From Megalonaias nervosa (Eukaryota > Mollusca > Bivalvia > Unionida > Unionidae), in contig JAECUM010000829.1 in the NCBI GenBank assembly GCA_016617855.1, forward strand, positions 62,001 to 126,000: DNA of 64,000 bases. The letters run 5' to 3'. Under the pieces are notes generated by a model. The model had not been told where the DNA came from. It was given only the letters and a program-made list of their open reading frames with translations, and made no database searches. Positions 48,286-59,214 of the stretch are shown piece by piece. The position numbers and the translations under genes are program-made. Each line of letters starts with the position of its first letter. Position 1 is the first letter of the stretch.

Positions 48286-48789
48286 TCAGTCCATCTTAAG
48301 AGTGTGTATCTTCTTAGCGGCTGACGGCTGTTTGGAGTACTTTGGATTGAAGGGGATATTGGATCTTTCACAGGCTTGTCTTACTGGATTGGAGATGGGG
48401 TGCGAGGAGATCCTGTTGGCATAACGTAGAATCTGTTCCTTTCTCCTGAGGTTTAACGGCAGTTCTCCGGTGATGACTTGTAGTTCTTCCAGTGATGTAT
48501 TTGATAGCGTTCCCGTGCAGGTTCTAAGTGCCTTATGCTGAATACTATCTAGCTTGGCTAGCTGATATTTGTTGGCTGAGTCGTAAATCTGGCAGCCGTA
48601 GTCCAGTTTAGCTCTGATCAGTGATTGGTATAGTTTCAGAAGCGTGGCTTGGTCTGCTCCCCATGTTGTTCCTTTGAGATGTCGAAGAATATTTACGTCT
48701 TGCAGGCATCTTCTAGCTAATTCTTGAATATGATGAGTCCATGTAAGTGCTTCATCCAGTACCATACCAAGAAATGTAGTCTGTTGCAC
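48286..48789 (-). pseudogene. LINE ORF2: reverse transcriptase thumb region
   Basis: Begins with QQTTFLGMVLDEALTWTHHI, the FLG-x2-LD-x2-LTW-x2-HI block that follows the palm domain in this LINE group, then LDYGCQIYDSA and LDSIQHKALRTCTGT of the thumb region. It is in a different frame from the upstream RT part, because of the deletion junction at about 48786-48796. Confidence 0.85.
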
Positions 48790-48794
48790 AAATG

Positions 48795-49436
48795 TTATTG
48801 GTTGTGCATGTGTCCTGTTATGCCATAGTGATTTAGCTTTGAGATGAGTCCTTTGCTCCAGACCAAATCAAAAGCTTTCTCTAAATCCAGGAAAATGGCA
48901 ATAACATGTCTGTTGCTTTTCTTTGGTGATTGAAATGCCAGCCTGATATCTGCTTCCAGTCTTAAAAGTTGGTCCAAAGTTGATCTGTTGTTGCGGAATC
49001 CACTCTGATTCTCTGATAGGGCGTTGTTCATTCCTAGATGATGTTTAAGGCGGTTGTTTATCATGGTTTCCACTATTTTGCTGATGGCGTTGGTGAGGGA
49101 GATTGGTCGATAGGAAGATGTTTGTTGTGGATCTTTCCCGGCCTTGGGTAAGGGGATGACAATCGCTTCCTTCCAGGTGGTTGGTATAATGCCTGTGTCC
49201 CAGATGCTGTTTATGAGGGCTAGGGTGATTTCCTGCATATTCCTTGGTAAGTTCTTGTATATGGTGTATCCTAATTGATCTGGTCCAGGTGCTGTATTCT
49301 TTTTAAATTGTAATGCTTGCTTCCATTCTTGGAGAGTGAAGTGGTTGTTGAGAGGGGAAGAAATCCTTTCTTGCTCCGGGCTCTGATCTGTAAATAAATG
49401 GTGGTATGTAGTTTCTATTTTCTGTCGTTGGAGCAT
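48795..49436 (-). pseudogene. LINE ORF2: reverse transcriptase N-terminal half
   Basis: Shows the finger and first palm blocks: NTAPGPDQLGYTIYKNLP, WKEAIVIPLPKAGKDP, SSYRPISLTNAISKIVE, NQSGFRNNRSTLDQLLRL and motif A with the catalytic Asp in FLDLEKAFDLVWSKGL. It stops shortly after motif A; motif B (the PQGS-type block), motif C (the YADD-type block with the two other catalytic Asp) and motif D are absent. The 49437-49577 linker is in the same frame but is preceded by a TAG at 49578-49580. Confidence 0.88.
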
Positions 49437-49577
49437 GAATTCTTGGGTGTGATTGCTGTTGCTACTGGATTGGGCAAAGTGAGTAGCTAATTTTTCTGCT
49501 CTTTCCTGGTTGGTTTGAGTTCCTGTTAGTTGCAGTATTGTTGTTGGAGCTTTTCCTCTAATAGCTTTGATTTTTGC

Positions 49578-50516
49578 CTATACCTCTTTAGAAGATGTCT
49601 TGTAATTGAGTGTTGTGCAGTAAGTTTTCCAGGAGGTGAGTTTGGCTGCTTTGATTGTTTCTTTGGTTTGATGTTCCTTCTGCCTGTAGGCTTGTAGGTC
49701 TAGGGCTGTATGCGTTCGTCTGAATCTGGCCAGGGCCTTTTTCTTGTCTTGTATAATTGTCTTGCATTCTTCTGTCCACCATGGAGGTTTACGGATAGCA
49801 AGTTTTCCTTTCGTCTTGGGGATAGATTCCTTCTCTGCATCATTAATCACCGTGGTATGATTGGTGTAGAATTTGTCTGGGTTTGGGTCGTTAATATCCT
49901 CAAGTTGTTTATGTTGTAGGCTTGCTTGAAATAGGTTCCAGTCCGCTTGTTCAAGTTTCCAACGTTGAGGGAGTCTTTGTTGTTCTCTGTCTCGTTTTAA
50001 AAAGAGAGTTGTACTGATTGGGAAGTGGTCACTTCCCAGAGTACTTTCATCAAGGACCCTCCATTCCGATATTTGTACTATCGATGGTGAGGCGAATGTG
50101 AGATCCAGAGTACTAAGCTGTCCATTAGTTGAGTTAAATCTTGTTGGGGTGCCGGTGTTGATGATGTTGAGTTTGTTCTTCCTGGCGAAACGCTCTAGTC
50201 TTTTGCCTCTAAAATTTGTGTATGAGCTTCCCCATTCTTTGCTGTGTGCGTTGAAGTCTCCACAGAGAAGTGTATGTTGTCCCTGGTTACGTAGTATCTG
50301 TTGTAGTTTATTGCTGATGTCTTTGGTATTTCCTGGTGGATTGTAGATGTTGTAGATGTCATACTTTTTTCTTCCTAGTGTGATCTGTATTCCTTGGCAC
50401 TCCATCCGATCAGGTTCAGTATTTGATGGGATGTGCAGTTCTGTGGCCGCTGGTATAGTATTATGAATATACGTGACCAATCCTCCTCCTTTTACTCCAT
50501 TCGGTCTGTTTTTCAA
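49578..50516 (-). pseudogene. LINE ORF2: apurinic-type endonuclease domain
   Basis: Open for 312 codons. It carries the endonuclease hallmarks NGVKGGGLVTYIHN, YNIYNPPG, LLCGDFNAHSKEWGSS (catalytic Asp and Asn), LDLTFASP and LGSDHFPI (the SDH motif). The domain nicks target DNA to prime reverse transcription. The frame ends at a TAG (49578-49580), after which the same frame continues without stops into the RT, so this looks like a single nonsense change. The domain's N-terminal part lies in another frame upstream. Confidence 0.88.
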
Positions 50517-51549
50517 AAAAGTAAGATCGTAGTTTCGGATTTTCGGAGGTGCTTGGCAATGTGTTGGCAGCAGGGCTTCCTGTAAACATATCTGGTGGTT
50601 GAGTTGAATCGTTGATTGCTGCTACTAATTCTGCGTGATTTTTATAGAGACCTCTGCAATTCCATTGCCATATCTTTAGTGTAGTCTGGAGAATTCCTTG
50701 GTGCATTGTACGTTGAGTTGACCATTTCTTCCTTTTGTTGAGTTGGGTCCTGTGTTTGCTCTTTATGTATGTGTCATACTTACCCCAGTGCTTTTGGACA
50801 CTAACTTTAATACCATGAATTTCCTTAATAGCTAAATATTTTTTGTATTGTTGTCTGTTGGTGCATTTTATCAAAATACTGTTGTTGTGCAGTGGGACTA
50901 TATGAAATAGATTGTTATTTTGTTGTTTTAGATGTTTAGCTATTGAGATCGTATTGATATTGTGGAAGTTTCTGTCGTTGCTGTGGAGGAATAGTGTTAG
51001 ATGGTTTGGATGTTTTGTTTGTCTCTTGTTATCAGAAGAAGCTCTAGTTGACCATTCATGTAGACTTGTTGCATTGTTGTCATTTGAATAGGATGTATTG
51101 GAAATATTATGTAGTCTTGTAGTATTGTTGGCTTCACTATTACTAAGTTGGGTATGGCCTTTAACAGTTGATTTGGTTTTATTCCCTCCTTTCATAGGTT
51201 GTTTTCCTTTTGGTCCTCTTGCTTGATCCTCAAAGTCCATATCCCATATAGGTTGGAGTGTGATGGTTGTAGTGGTTGTTGTATATGGTGTGGATACTTG
51301 ATGATGTTCAGGCACTGTTGTCTTTGTTATTGTAGTTTGTGAAGCATAGTTTGATGGCCCTGCTTGTTGGCCATCATTGGGTGTGCATTTCTTTTTGGGG
51401 TTGGTGGGGTTGCATATACTACTGTTTTCTAGTTTCCTCTTGTTGAATGTAGTTGGAGTTGGTGTTTCTGATTCTCTAGTAGTTGCGTCCACTCTCCGTT
51501 GATGCATAGTGCAGTAATTTTGGTATGTGGATTGGTATAAGTGGTTCAC
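50461..51549 (-). pseudogene. LINE ORF1-like region joined to the start of the endonuclease
   Basis: Its N-terminal part is rich in Thr, Asn and Lys, then comes a region with HLTLFLHSNDRNFHNINTIS, NSILIKCTNRQQYKKYL and IHGIKVSVQKHWGKY that looks like an RRM-like ORF1 fold of this LINE group; I see no zinc knuckles. After a basic linker the same frame enters the endonuclease start LKIWQWNCRGLYKNH (the catalytic Asn). A frameshift follows near 50585-50600, where the Glu of the LQE motif is found in the next frame. ORF1 and ORF2 are normally separate; here they are continuous, either by loss of a stop or as a true fusion. Confidence 0.75.
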
Positions 51550-51814
51550 TTGGATCTAGTTGCAATGAAGAGATTGCATCTTCTATTGTTTTAACTGTCC
51601 ATCCTGTCCTGGTGATTTTCATGTTTGATGAGGCTGGTGGGAAAGTTCCAATGTGTGTAGTCCTGATGTTGCAACAGTCAATCGTATCCTTGGTAATTTG
51701 GGTGGCTTTCGCTGTCATTATGTTCCTTATTTTCCTTCCAAGGTTGTAGGCTGTAATTGCTGTTTGTCTTCTTGAGTTGTCGAGTTTCAGTTTTTGGCTT
51801 GGATGTGTTGCCAT
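51476..51814 (-). pseudogene. LINE ORF1-like N-terminal region
   Basis: A 112-codon frame beginning with an ATG (MATHPSQKLKLDNSRRQ). The region DCCNIRTTHIGTFPPASSNM, ITRTGWTVKTIEDAISSLQ is non-repetitive and protein-like. It overlaps the next frame, which continues the same product after a frameshift near 51480-51550. Function as the nucleic-acid-binding ORF1 protein is inferred from position only. Confidence 0.65.
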
Positions 51815-51900
51815 ATTTGGGATTTGTATTGTTTGATGTTAGGGGGTAAGATATTAACAATGAATAGGAAAAAGAACAATATAATAACAACAGCAATAAT

Positions 51901-52194
51901 TATGAAGTTAGTAAATATGGTATGAAGGAGGATGTGATTTGAAGTCTGTATTTGACAGGGGATATGAAGGATAGAGTAGGAATAGTGTTATTGTTATTGA
52001 TTAATGAGATTTTATTATGAGTAAAAATGAAGCAATTCTAATGAGATAAATTATAAAAATTTGAAAGTCAAATTAATAATATAATTGATTACAAAATTTT
52101 TGTTAGTAAATGATTGTGGGGGATACTAAAAATAATATGTTATTTAATCAGAGGGGTATTGATAAATTTAGTAATAGTAATAATAATAGTAATA

Positions 52195-52232
<38 letters not shown>

Positions 52233-52459
52233 AAACAATTAAGGTAATGTTATTAGTTGAGTGAGAATAATATTGCTGGTAGGAATAAATATGGTAATAA
52301 TAATGATATTAATAATAATATTAATAATATTAATAATAATAATTAAAATAAGTGTAGTGGTTAGTGATGATTAATATGATAGTAATAATAACTAGTATAA
52401 TAATATTAGGGATGGTTAATATTCCTAGTATTAGCTAAATTTGTGGTGATAATAATGTT
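51901..52459. other. AT-rich segment with (AAT)n
   Basis: Low-complexity sequence with many AAT/AATAAT runs, densest at 52190-52230. It may include the LINE 5' UTR, whose start cannot be fixed. Confidence 0.6.
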
Positions 52460-52530
52460 GCACAGAATGAGTGTATAGTGTGTGGGACCAACATTATAAG
52501 AGGGAGTGGGTTTATAGTGAGGGGCCACAT
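52460..52530. repeat. ~52-bp minisatellite, block 3 (fragment)
   Basis: Contains ACATTATAAGAGGGAGTGGG and TTTATAGTGAGGGG, the unit seen in blocks 1 and 2. It lies just beyond the presumed 5' end of the LINE, so the LINE and the GC-rich segment appear to have split an array. Confidence 0.7.
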
Positions 52531-52759
52531 TAAATTGTATTTGCAAAATGAAGATCGGTTGTAGATACGCATTCTGCATCAATAGATTTTTGTAAAATTA
52601 GTTTATTCAGTATATTTGCAATAATTTGTTTTGATTTTCTAATTGACGACAGGCATGAAGTAATATTTATGGGAATAGCATTTTATAAAAGTCATCAAAA
52701 CTTATTTGATTTACATGAATTTCTTGTTGTGAAGTTTTCTGTGTTTGAATATTATTATG

Positions 52760-54170
52760 TTGGTATCTGTGTATGAGCTCTGGTACTTAGGGTAGCTGTG
52801 TATGGGACCGCTTTGGTGGCCTAATGGTTAGAGCGTCTGCCTCGGATGCAGGAGGTTGCAGTTTCGAAAAATGGTGCGAATAGCTGCCTCACTTGGTGCT
52901 CAGCATTAAGAGGATAGCATTAGGACTGGTTGGCCTGGTGTCAGGATAATGTGACTGGGTGGGACATCATGCTACATGCCTGCAGCGTGAGTGCTAGACA
53001 TCACTATAAACTGTCACATTGCAGACATCGTAGCAGTATGAGTGAAAAATTGTTATAGCTACATTAAAAATCAAAATCACACACACACCTGTGTATGGGC
53101 ACTGGTACTTTTGGTACCTGTGTATGGGCACTGTACTTTGGGTAGCTGAGTTTGGGCACTGGTACTTTGGGTAGCTGTGTATCGGCACTGGTACTTAGGG
53201 TAGCTGTGTATGGGCACTGGTACTTTGGGTAGCTGTGTATGGGCATTGTACTTTCGGTACGTATGTATTGGTATTAGTACTTTGAGTACCTGTGTATATG
53301 TACTAGAACTTTAGGTACCTTTTGCATTAGTGCTGGTACTTTGGGTACCTGTGTATGGGTGTTAATAATTTGGGTAGCTGTGTATGAGTACTGGTTCTTT
53401 GGGTGCCTGTGTATTTTTATTGGTTCTTGGGGTCCCTGTGTATTGGCACTGGTACTTTGGGGACCTGTGTATTTTTATTGGTACTTTGGGTACCTGTGTA
53501 TGGGTGTAAATACTTTGGGTACCTGTGTATGGGTGTTTATACTTTGGGTACCTGTATATGGGTGTTTATACTTTGGGTACCTGTGTATGGGTGTTTATAC
53601 TTTGGGTACCTGTGTATGAGTGTTTATACTTTGGGTACCTGTGTATGGGTATCAATACTTTGGGTACCTGTGTATTTTTACTGGTACTTTTGGTACCTGT
53701 GAATTGGTATCACTACTTGGGTACCTGTATATTGGCACTTGTACTTTGGGTATCTGTGTACGAGTACTGGTATTGTGGGTACCTGTGTAATTTTACTGTT
53801 ACTCTGGGTACCAGTAATTGGGTGTTTATACTTTGGGTACCTGTGTAATTATACTGTTACTTTGGGTACCTGTTTATTGGTATCACTACTTGGGTACATG
53901 TGTGTTGGTACTTGTACTTTCGGTACCTATGTACGAGTGTTGGTACTTGCGGTATCTGTGTATGAGTACTGGTACTTGGAGTACCTGCATATTGGTAATT
54001 TGGGTACCTGTGTATGAGTACTAGTACTTGGGGTACCTGTGTATTGGTACTTTGGGTACCTGTGTATGGGTGTTAATACTTTGGGTACCTGTGTATGGCA
54101 CTGGTACTTTGGATACCTGTGTATGGTACTGGTACTATGGATACCTGTGTATGGTACTGGAGCTGTACTT
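52760..54170. repeat. 29-bp minisatellite
   Basis: Roughly 37 units of about 29 bp with the core ACTTTGGGTACCTGTGTATG and a GGTGTTTAT or GGCACTGGT spacer. The array starts before the SINE at 52807-53088, which is inserted in it, and resumes after. Since 29 is not a multiple of three, plus-strand frames cycle and remain open over 90-107 codons in several frames (Leu-Gly-Thr-Cys-Val type repeats); I treat these as repeat artefacts. Confidence 0.93.
52807..53088 (+). mobile_element. tRNA-headed SINE, family B, inside a minisatellite
   Basis: Head CGCTTTGGTGGCCTAATGG then TTAGAGCGTCTGCCTCGGAT, body with TTAGGACTGG, GGATAATGTGACTGGGTGGG and ACATCGTAGCAGTATGAG, and a (CA)n tail after GCTACATTAAAAAT. 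Flanked by CTGTGTATGGG at 52796-52806 and 53089-53099, consistent with a target duplication, although the target is itself repetitive. Part of the B-box region is missing. Confidence 0.92.
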
Positions 54171-54858
54171 TTTAATACAGTAGTGAGTAGTGATTTACAT
54201 GTATTGGTAATTATCTTAGAGGGTAAAAGATGCTATTTGCTTGTATGACAGAATATAGAAGAGACTGGCAGTATGGTATAGTGATCATGGTAAGAGGAAG
54301 TCTTTTTAGTATATGTAATATATAATCATTTTTGTGAGGTCATTTGCATAATATGTATTTTATTGACTTCAATAAAATGCAAATTTTACAGTTAAAATGA
54401 TAGCATGAGCATTTTGTTTGGCTCCATATAACAAGCATCTTTTAATGTCATTATTGTATGTTATAACTTTTATATTAGCGGTAGATATGGTATAATGCAA
54501 CATTTATTTGCATTTTCTCTTTGAACTTGAATAAATGGGACTGCTGATGACTACAGTGCACTTGTATCGGCACTTCATCATAAGGTTTTCAAGTTGATAC
54601 ATTGATGCCAGTTAATATTTTTATTGTAGTATAATAAATCACAGTCACATTTTTGTATCATGTTACTGATGATAAAATCTAAGAACAGATTGTAGTTAAC
54701 GTAACTCCATCAAGTGTTTCGTCTGCTCTTTTGTGTTTTTAATGGCTATTCTAACATTTTTGCCCACATCAGTCAGAAAATATGACTTTAGTAGTTTGTC
54801 AGAAGTTGTTAGTGTTGCAGAATGGATTTTCTATATTTTGCTAGTTTACATTTTCTGA

Positions 54859-54913
<55 letters not shown>

Positions 54914-55923
54914 GAACACTCATCATATATGTGACAGATTTAGATTGCTGTCTGCGATGTGTGAGAACTGAAGTGGGTGTATATTGAGGGTATGTGGGAG
55001 AAATAAATAAATTTAAAAAAGTGGGAATTTGTAAATGCAAAGTTTTAGGTAAGAGTTATTGAATGTTTGGTGCCTGCTGTACCAAACAATTTAATTTGTT
55101 GTTATGTGCTAAGACTGATTGATTATTTAGTGGCATGACTCAACTCATTAACCCTGGAGATTTTTGTCATTTTTGACTAAAATATGAATAGGAAACATAT
55201 TTTGGGGGCTGATTCTGATTTCTGTTTGGTCTGATGCTTGGTTGTGTTAGAAATGTTGTTTTTCATTGGCTATTTTGTTCGCGCATGTGCAGTAGGGTAT
55301 AAGTTGGAGTTGTTTTTTTTTTTCTTCTGCTTATTGGACCCATCATTTTCGTGTCCTGGCCACTTTTTACTTGAAATCCTCAACTTGTCTTACTTTTTGC
55401 AAAGGTTCGCCTGTCTGTGTGCAGTTTAGACTGGTCTGCCTTAGAACTGAGGCCAAAAAGATCTGAAATCCGGACACAAAATCCAATTCCGATGACAGGT
55501 GAAGTTTTGGTGTAAAAAATTGGGTCTAAAAAAATACATTTTTCCCCCTGTATTTTGTAATGTGAGTAGAAAGCTCAGATGATTTGGTATTCTTGTAGAG
55601 CTACGCCTGTCTACATTTCCATAATACCACCCATTTTGGCGTACCTTAGATGACCTTGATACATCAGAACTCGGAAGTAGGGTACTACCTCCTGACACAC
55701 AAATGTGGCGCCAGGGTTTAATGAGTTAATTAAGTGATGGTCTGTCACCTTGGCCAGTTGCACTATACAACATGTACACATTATTAAAGTTTTTCAGTCA
55801 GTTTTCTTAAATTTACACAATGAACAAAAATTCACATCATAATTAAGGAATTCAGTTAACATTTTAAAAGAAAATGCTTGATTTGAAAGAATTTGCACTG
55901 CTTTTTAGTATGCAAGGCAATCT
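54171..55923. other. mostly featureless AT-rich stretch
   Basis: Includes a (TA)n tract at 54861-54908. No supported exon or bounded element. Confidence 0.45.
54861..54908. repeat. (TA)n microsatellite
   Basis: TA run of about 24 units. Confidence 0.97.
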
Positions 55924-56103
55924 CTGATTTGGTGATTCCTTATTGTGGTCAGTATATCCTATTTATTCCTTATTGTGGTGGGTTTATTGGATATATTCCT
56001 TATTGTGGTGGTCTTATTGTATTTATTCCTTATTGTGGTCAGTATGTCGGATTTATTCCTTACTGTGGTGGGTTTATTTTATCTATTCATTATTGTGGTC
56101 AGT
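55924..56103 (+). repeat. 30-bp tandem repeat, six units
   Basis: Six units share ATTCCTTATTGTGGT followed by a variable CAGTAT or GGGTTTATT part. As 30 is a multiple of three, one frame encodes a ten-residue repeat of the type IPYCGGFIGY; two other frames are open as well, so coding is not supported. Confidence 0.88.
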
Positions 56104-56257
56104 CACTGCCAGACTTGTGCCCAGCTTAACCCAGCTGTTTTTCATCAGGTAAGTTAACCTTTTCAGCAACACCTGGTATTGGTCATTTAATCTTATTGTG
56201 GATTAGAGAGGCATACAAGGGACATGTGAACCAGTCATTCAGATTGAACAAACAAAC

Positions 56258-56513
56258 CAGGGGCCCCGAGTGGCCGAATGGTTTAATGTGCTCACCGTTA
56301 TGGATCACTGCCATCTCACTTTTGTGTGGGTTCAAGTCTCGGGCTTGGCCAATGTGGGTATATGAGAAAGACTGCCAGTAGCTTCTCGTGGGTTGGTGGT
56401 TCTTTCCTGTGTTTTCCTGGGTTCTTCCTCCACCATTTATACTGGCTGCCATGTATAGCCAATCTTGTGCTGAAAAATGGCATTAAACCCTACAACAACA
56501 ACAACAAACAAAC
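56258..56513 (+). mobile_element. tRNA-headed SINE, family A, full length
   Basis: Head GGGGCCCCGAGTGGCCGAAT, B-box GGGTTCAAGTCTCGGGC, body with TATGAGAAAGACTGCCAGTA, GCTTCTCGTGGGTTGGTGG and GGGTTCTTCCTCCACC, 3' word GAAAAATGGCATTAAACCC and a (CAA)n/(CAAA)n tail. AACAAACAAAC lies on both sides, but the tail itself resembles it so the target duplication is uncertain. Short open frames over it are shadows. Confidence 0.93.
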
Positions 56514-57534
56514 AAACTCCATGGAAGAAGTTCATAGTTGAGTGAAAGTGTTCCAAAACTTTCATTGCGAAAAAAATAGTTAAACTAAATTGTCTGAAAA
56601 TAGGGTGCATTAAAGAGGTTATTTTTTGAAAGATAATTTCGGGTGTCCCAACTGTTTGTGTTCCAACACACACGTTGAATATGGCATGAAAAGTGTCCAA
56701 AAAATTCCATCTGATGAGCATGCAAATAACTGCTTAGAGCTGTACAGGCATGACTTTTCATGCATTGTTTTTGACAAATCACAATGACATGCAGCTTGAG
56801 AAAATTAGAAGCCATCTAACGTGGGAGCACTAAATATTACACATGTATTTGTTTTAGTCAAAACTGATGTACACTCCCCAGGCATACATTTGAATCTCAA
56901 GTCTAGTCTAATCTTTGGAATATGTTTACAGGAGTTTATCATGCAGGTTGTTCATGCTTTAGGGCCAAAAATGATGCCTTTGTTGTTGTTTGTTGTTTTG
57001 TATTCTTTTCTTAGTGACAAATTACTGGTTGGTGATGGCTTGATACACCTTACATGTCCGCAATCATTACTCTTACTGTAACTTTGGCACCTTTTCTGAC
57101 ATCAGAAATGAGCTTAGGCCAGGTAAAAGAAATACTGTGTTTCCTGTAACCCAACTGACTCCAACAAAAATTCAGTGGACTTCATTCTGATGTTCTATTT
57201 TCGGGAATACTTGATAGTTCTTTAGCTTGACAATCAGAACTACGGTAATTAGGAATACATGATTTTATATAATAAAGAAGTTTTTAAGAAAAGAGCATGC
57301 TTAATTACCCAGCTTTTTCACTCATGTTACAGGAAATAACAGAAATTTTGTTTACATGTTCTGAGCAATGAGGGTTAAAAGATCAATCATTTTAATAACT
57401 GCAATACATTACCTGTTGTTATTACATTGCTGACTTTAGTAGCCTGAAGAGAGATTGATGGCTCCATGATTTTAATTGTCAGAGTGAACATACAGTCCAA
57501 TTTCAGTATGGTGCTTTATTGCAGACTGGAGGAT
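56514..57534. other. no recognisable feature
   Basis: AT-rich sequence with no supported exon or element. Confidence 0.45.
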
Positions 57535-57542
57535 GACCTATT

Positions 57543-57616
57543 AATAGTCTGGTTCCCTGCTTCATATGCTCACTGCATTGCAATGCAGGGAACATAGGAA
57601 ACAGGGAACCAGACTA
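57543..57616. mobile_element. foldback MITE, family T, copy 2 (74 bp)
   Basis: Left AGTCTGGTTCCCTGCTTCAT, right ACAGGGAACCAGACTA: an almost complete hairpin, shorter than copy 1 because the inner arms are missing. Flanked by GACCTATT at 57535-57542 and 57617-57624, again an 8-bp target duplication. It lies immediately beside the 3' end of the DIRS-like recombinase relic. Confidence 0.87.
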
Positions 57617-57619
57617 GAC

Positions 57620-58430
57620 CTATTGCCAGCTTGCTTTTCTGTCACAGTCCAGCCTGATGCATAGATGTCCCTTGGCTCTGTTTTGAAATAGAACCCAAAA
57701 AAGTGGACTGAGACCATCAGAATGCAGATGCCATGATATCACCCACCCCTCCCAAAAAAATTGATTAAGAAAGGCCAAAGATGCAGCAGTAGCCCTAACC
57801 TCATGGGCTTTGATTCTCATGAAGGAAAGATCTTTCACTATGAGAGACTGATGAGCTGATGGCTTTTATGATAGAATAATCTGTCTTGAGATGGCGACTG
57901 CTGAGACATCGATGGAGAAAGAGAGATTTTCAGTCATTTCTTTTCCATTTTGGTTTAGTCCAAAACAAACGTAAAGCTCTAACTGGCCAAAGGAGGATAT
58001 TTAGATCTTGCCTAGCACAAATGTGACTATGACTAGAAATTTCAGTAGGTTCAGGGGCTACCAAAGGTAGCTGATTCTTGGTTAGAGAGTTATGCTGGCA
58101 AAGAGTGACTGAATCGAAGTTGCTGTTACATCATAGGCAATGCTATATTCCATAAAAGGCATGAATTTCATTCCTCCTTGCTAATACTAGAGAGAGGAGG
58201 AAGCCTTTCTTTAAGGTTAAGTTCCTGAAGGAAGCTTCACTCAGGGGTTTTATGGTAGTTGTTAGATAATGACCAATGAACACACAAAAGGTTCCATTTT
58301 AGTATTAAAGAGCAAAAGACTGGTGTCAGAAGGTAGGAGCACATGATCAGTTCTGAGAGATGAGGGTCCAGTCTGTGGTGGAGCCCATAAAGAACTTGGA
58401 GGGAGATATAGAGTCTTTTATAATGGAGAC
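57620..58430 (-). pseudogene. DIRS-like retroelement: tyrosine recombinase relic
   Basis: Minus-strand fragments spread over all three frames align in order with DIRS-type tyrosine recombinases: SEASFRNLTLKKG-like residues at about 58240-58200, NEIHAF near 58170, TKNQLP near 58080, PVRALRF near 57985-57965, and AHEVRA at 57809-57791, which is the catalytic His-x-x-Arg box. The C-terminal catalytic Tyr is kept in a third frame as FYFK, with the Tyr codon at 57688-57690. DIRS elements integrate their circular DNA with this enzyme instead of a DDE integrase. Stops and frameshifts occur throughout; reverse transcriptase and terminal repeats of the element were not found. Confidence 0.72.
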
Positions 58431-59214
58431 CGAACAGACATTTTCTTCCAAAAGCAAGAGAAGAAAATCCATAATTATGGTGAAAGAGGAGAATAATCAG
58501 TGTGTGGCCTCAAAGTTGAAGGTTGATTTGTAGCTTGAAATGCCTGGACTCCCATTTGAACCTAGATGTTGATTGTACCAGCTGTAGAGTATGTAAGTGC
58601 CTGTAATACCTGTAAGCAAAGCATATCAGCACAAGCCATTGATAATATTCTACTGTACTCATTTTAATGGTTTATCAACAGTGGCCACCTCTACAGTGAT
58701 TTCCTTGTTTTTCATGAATATGCATAAATTTAAACCAGTCACTGCGAATGCAAGTAAATTTTTCTTGCCATTGTGACCCAACATGACCATTCACACTGAT
58801 GGAATAAATAAGTTTTTCTTCAAGGTACAGTCACTTATTGATTGATAAAATGGGCACTTTTATTGATGTGTATGAGATTGTTACATTCTGTTGTTGAAAT
58901 TTTTTTCATGCATACTCAAGAAAAATGAGGAAATCTCAGCACAGCCAGCCAGGGGTGATAAGGGAGCATAGTGGAATATTGCCCATGGCTTGCAGTGATG
59001 TGAGCAGCCGTGTGTTTACTGATGCTATTAATGTTTTCTTCTTAATCAGTGATGATGCCCGCACTTTTTCAACCACAGATATTGTTTCATTACCAGTTTT
59101 TATTTTTTGTGTGTCTGCTTTGGGTCTGAACCCACTTTGTTGTAATCAACATACATGTACCTATATTTAGTTTGTGCAAAGTTTAAGGCCATACCATTCT
59201 CACTTGACAACAAA
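58431..59214. other. no recognisable feature
   Basis: AT-rich sequence next to the DIRS relic. The upstream reverse transcriptase that a DIRS element would have is not recognisable here. Confidence 0.4.

Larger units (their letters stand above)
46575..51900 (-). mobile_element. I/Nimb-group non-LTR retrotransposon (LINE), defective
   Basis: Read on the minus strand, in order: an ORF1-like region, an apurinic-type endonuclease, a reverse transcriptase, an RNase H, a C-C-H-C motif, a ~650-bp 3' UTR and an A tail of 26 (T run at 46575-46600). Endonuclease plus RT plus RNase H in this order is characteristic of the I/Nimb/Outcast group. The copy is broken by at least three frameshifts, one nonsense codon and a deletion in the RT. 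The 5' end is not exact and could extend to about 52450, where a minisatellite fragment resumes. Confidence 0.85.
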
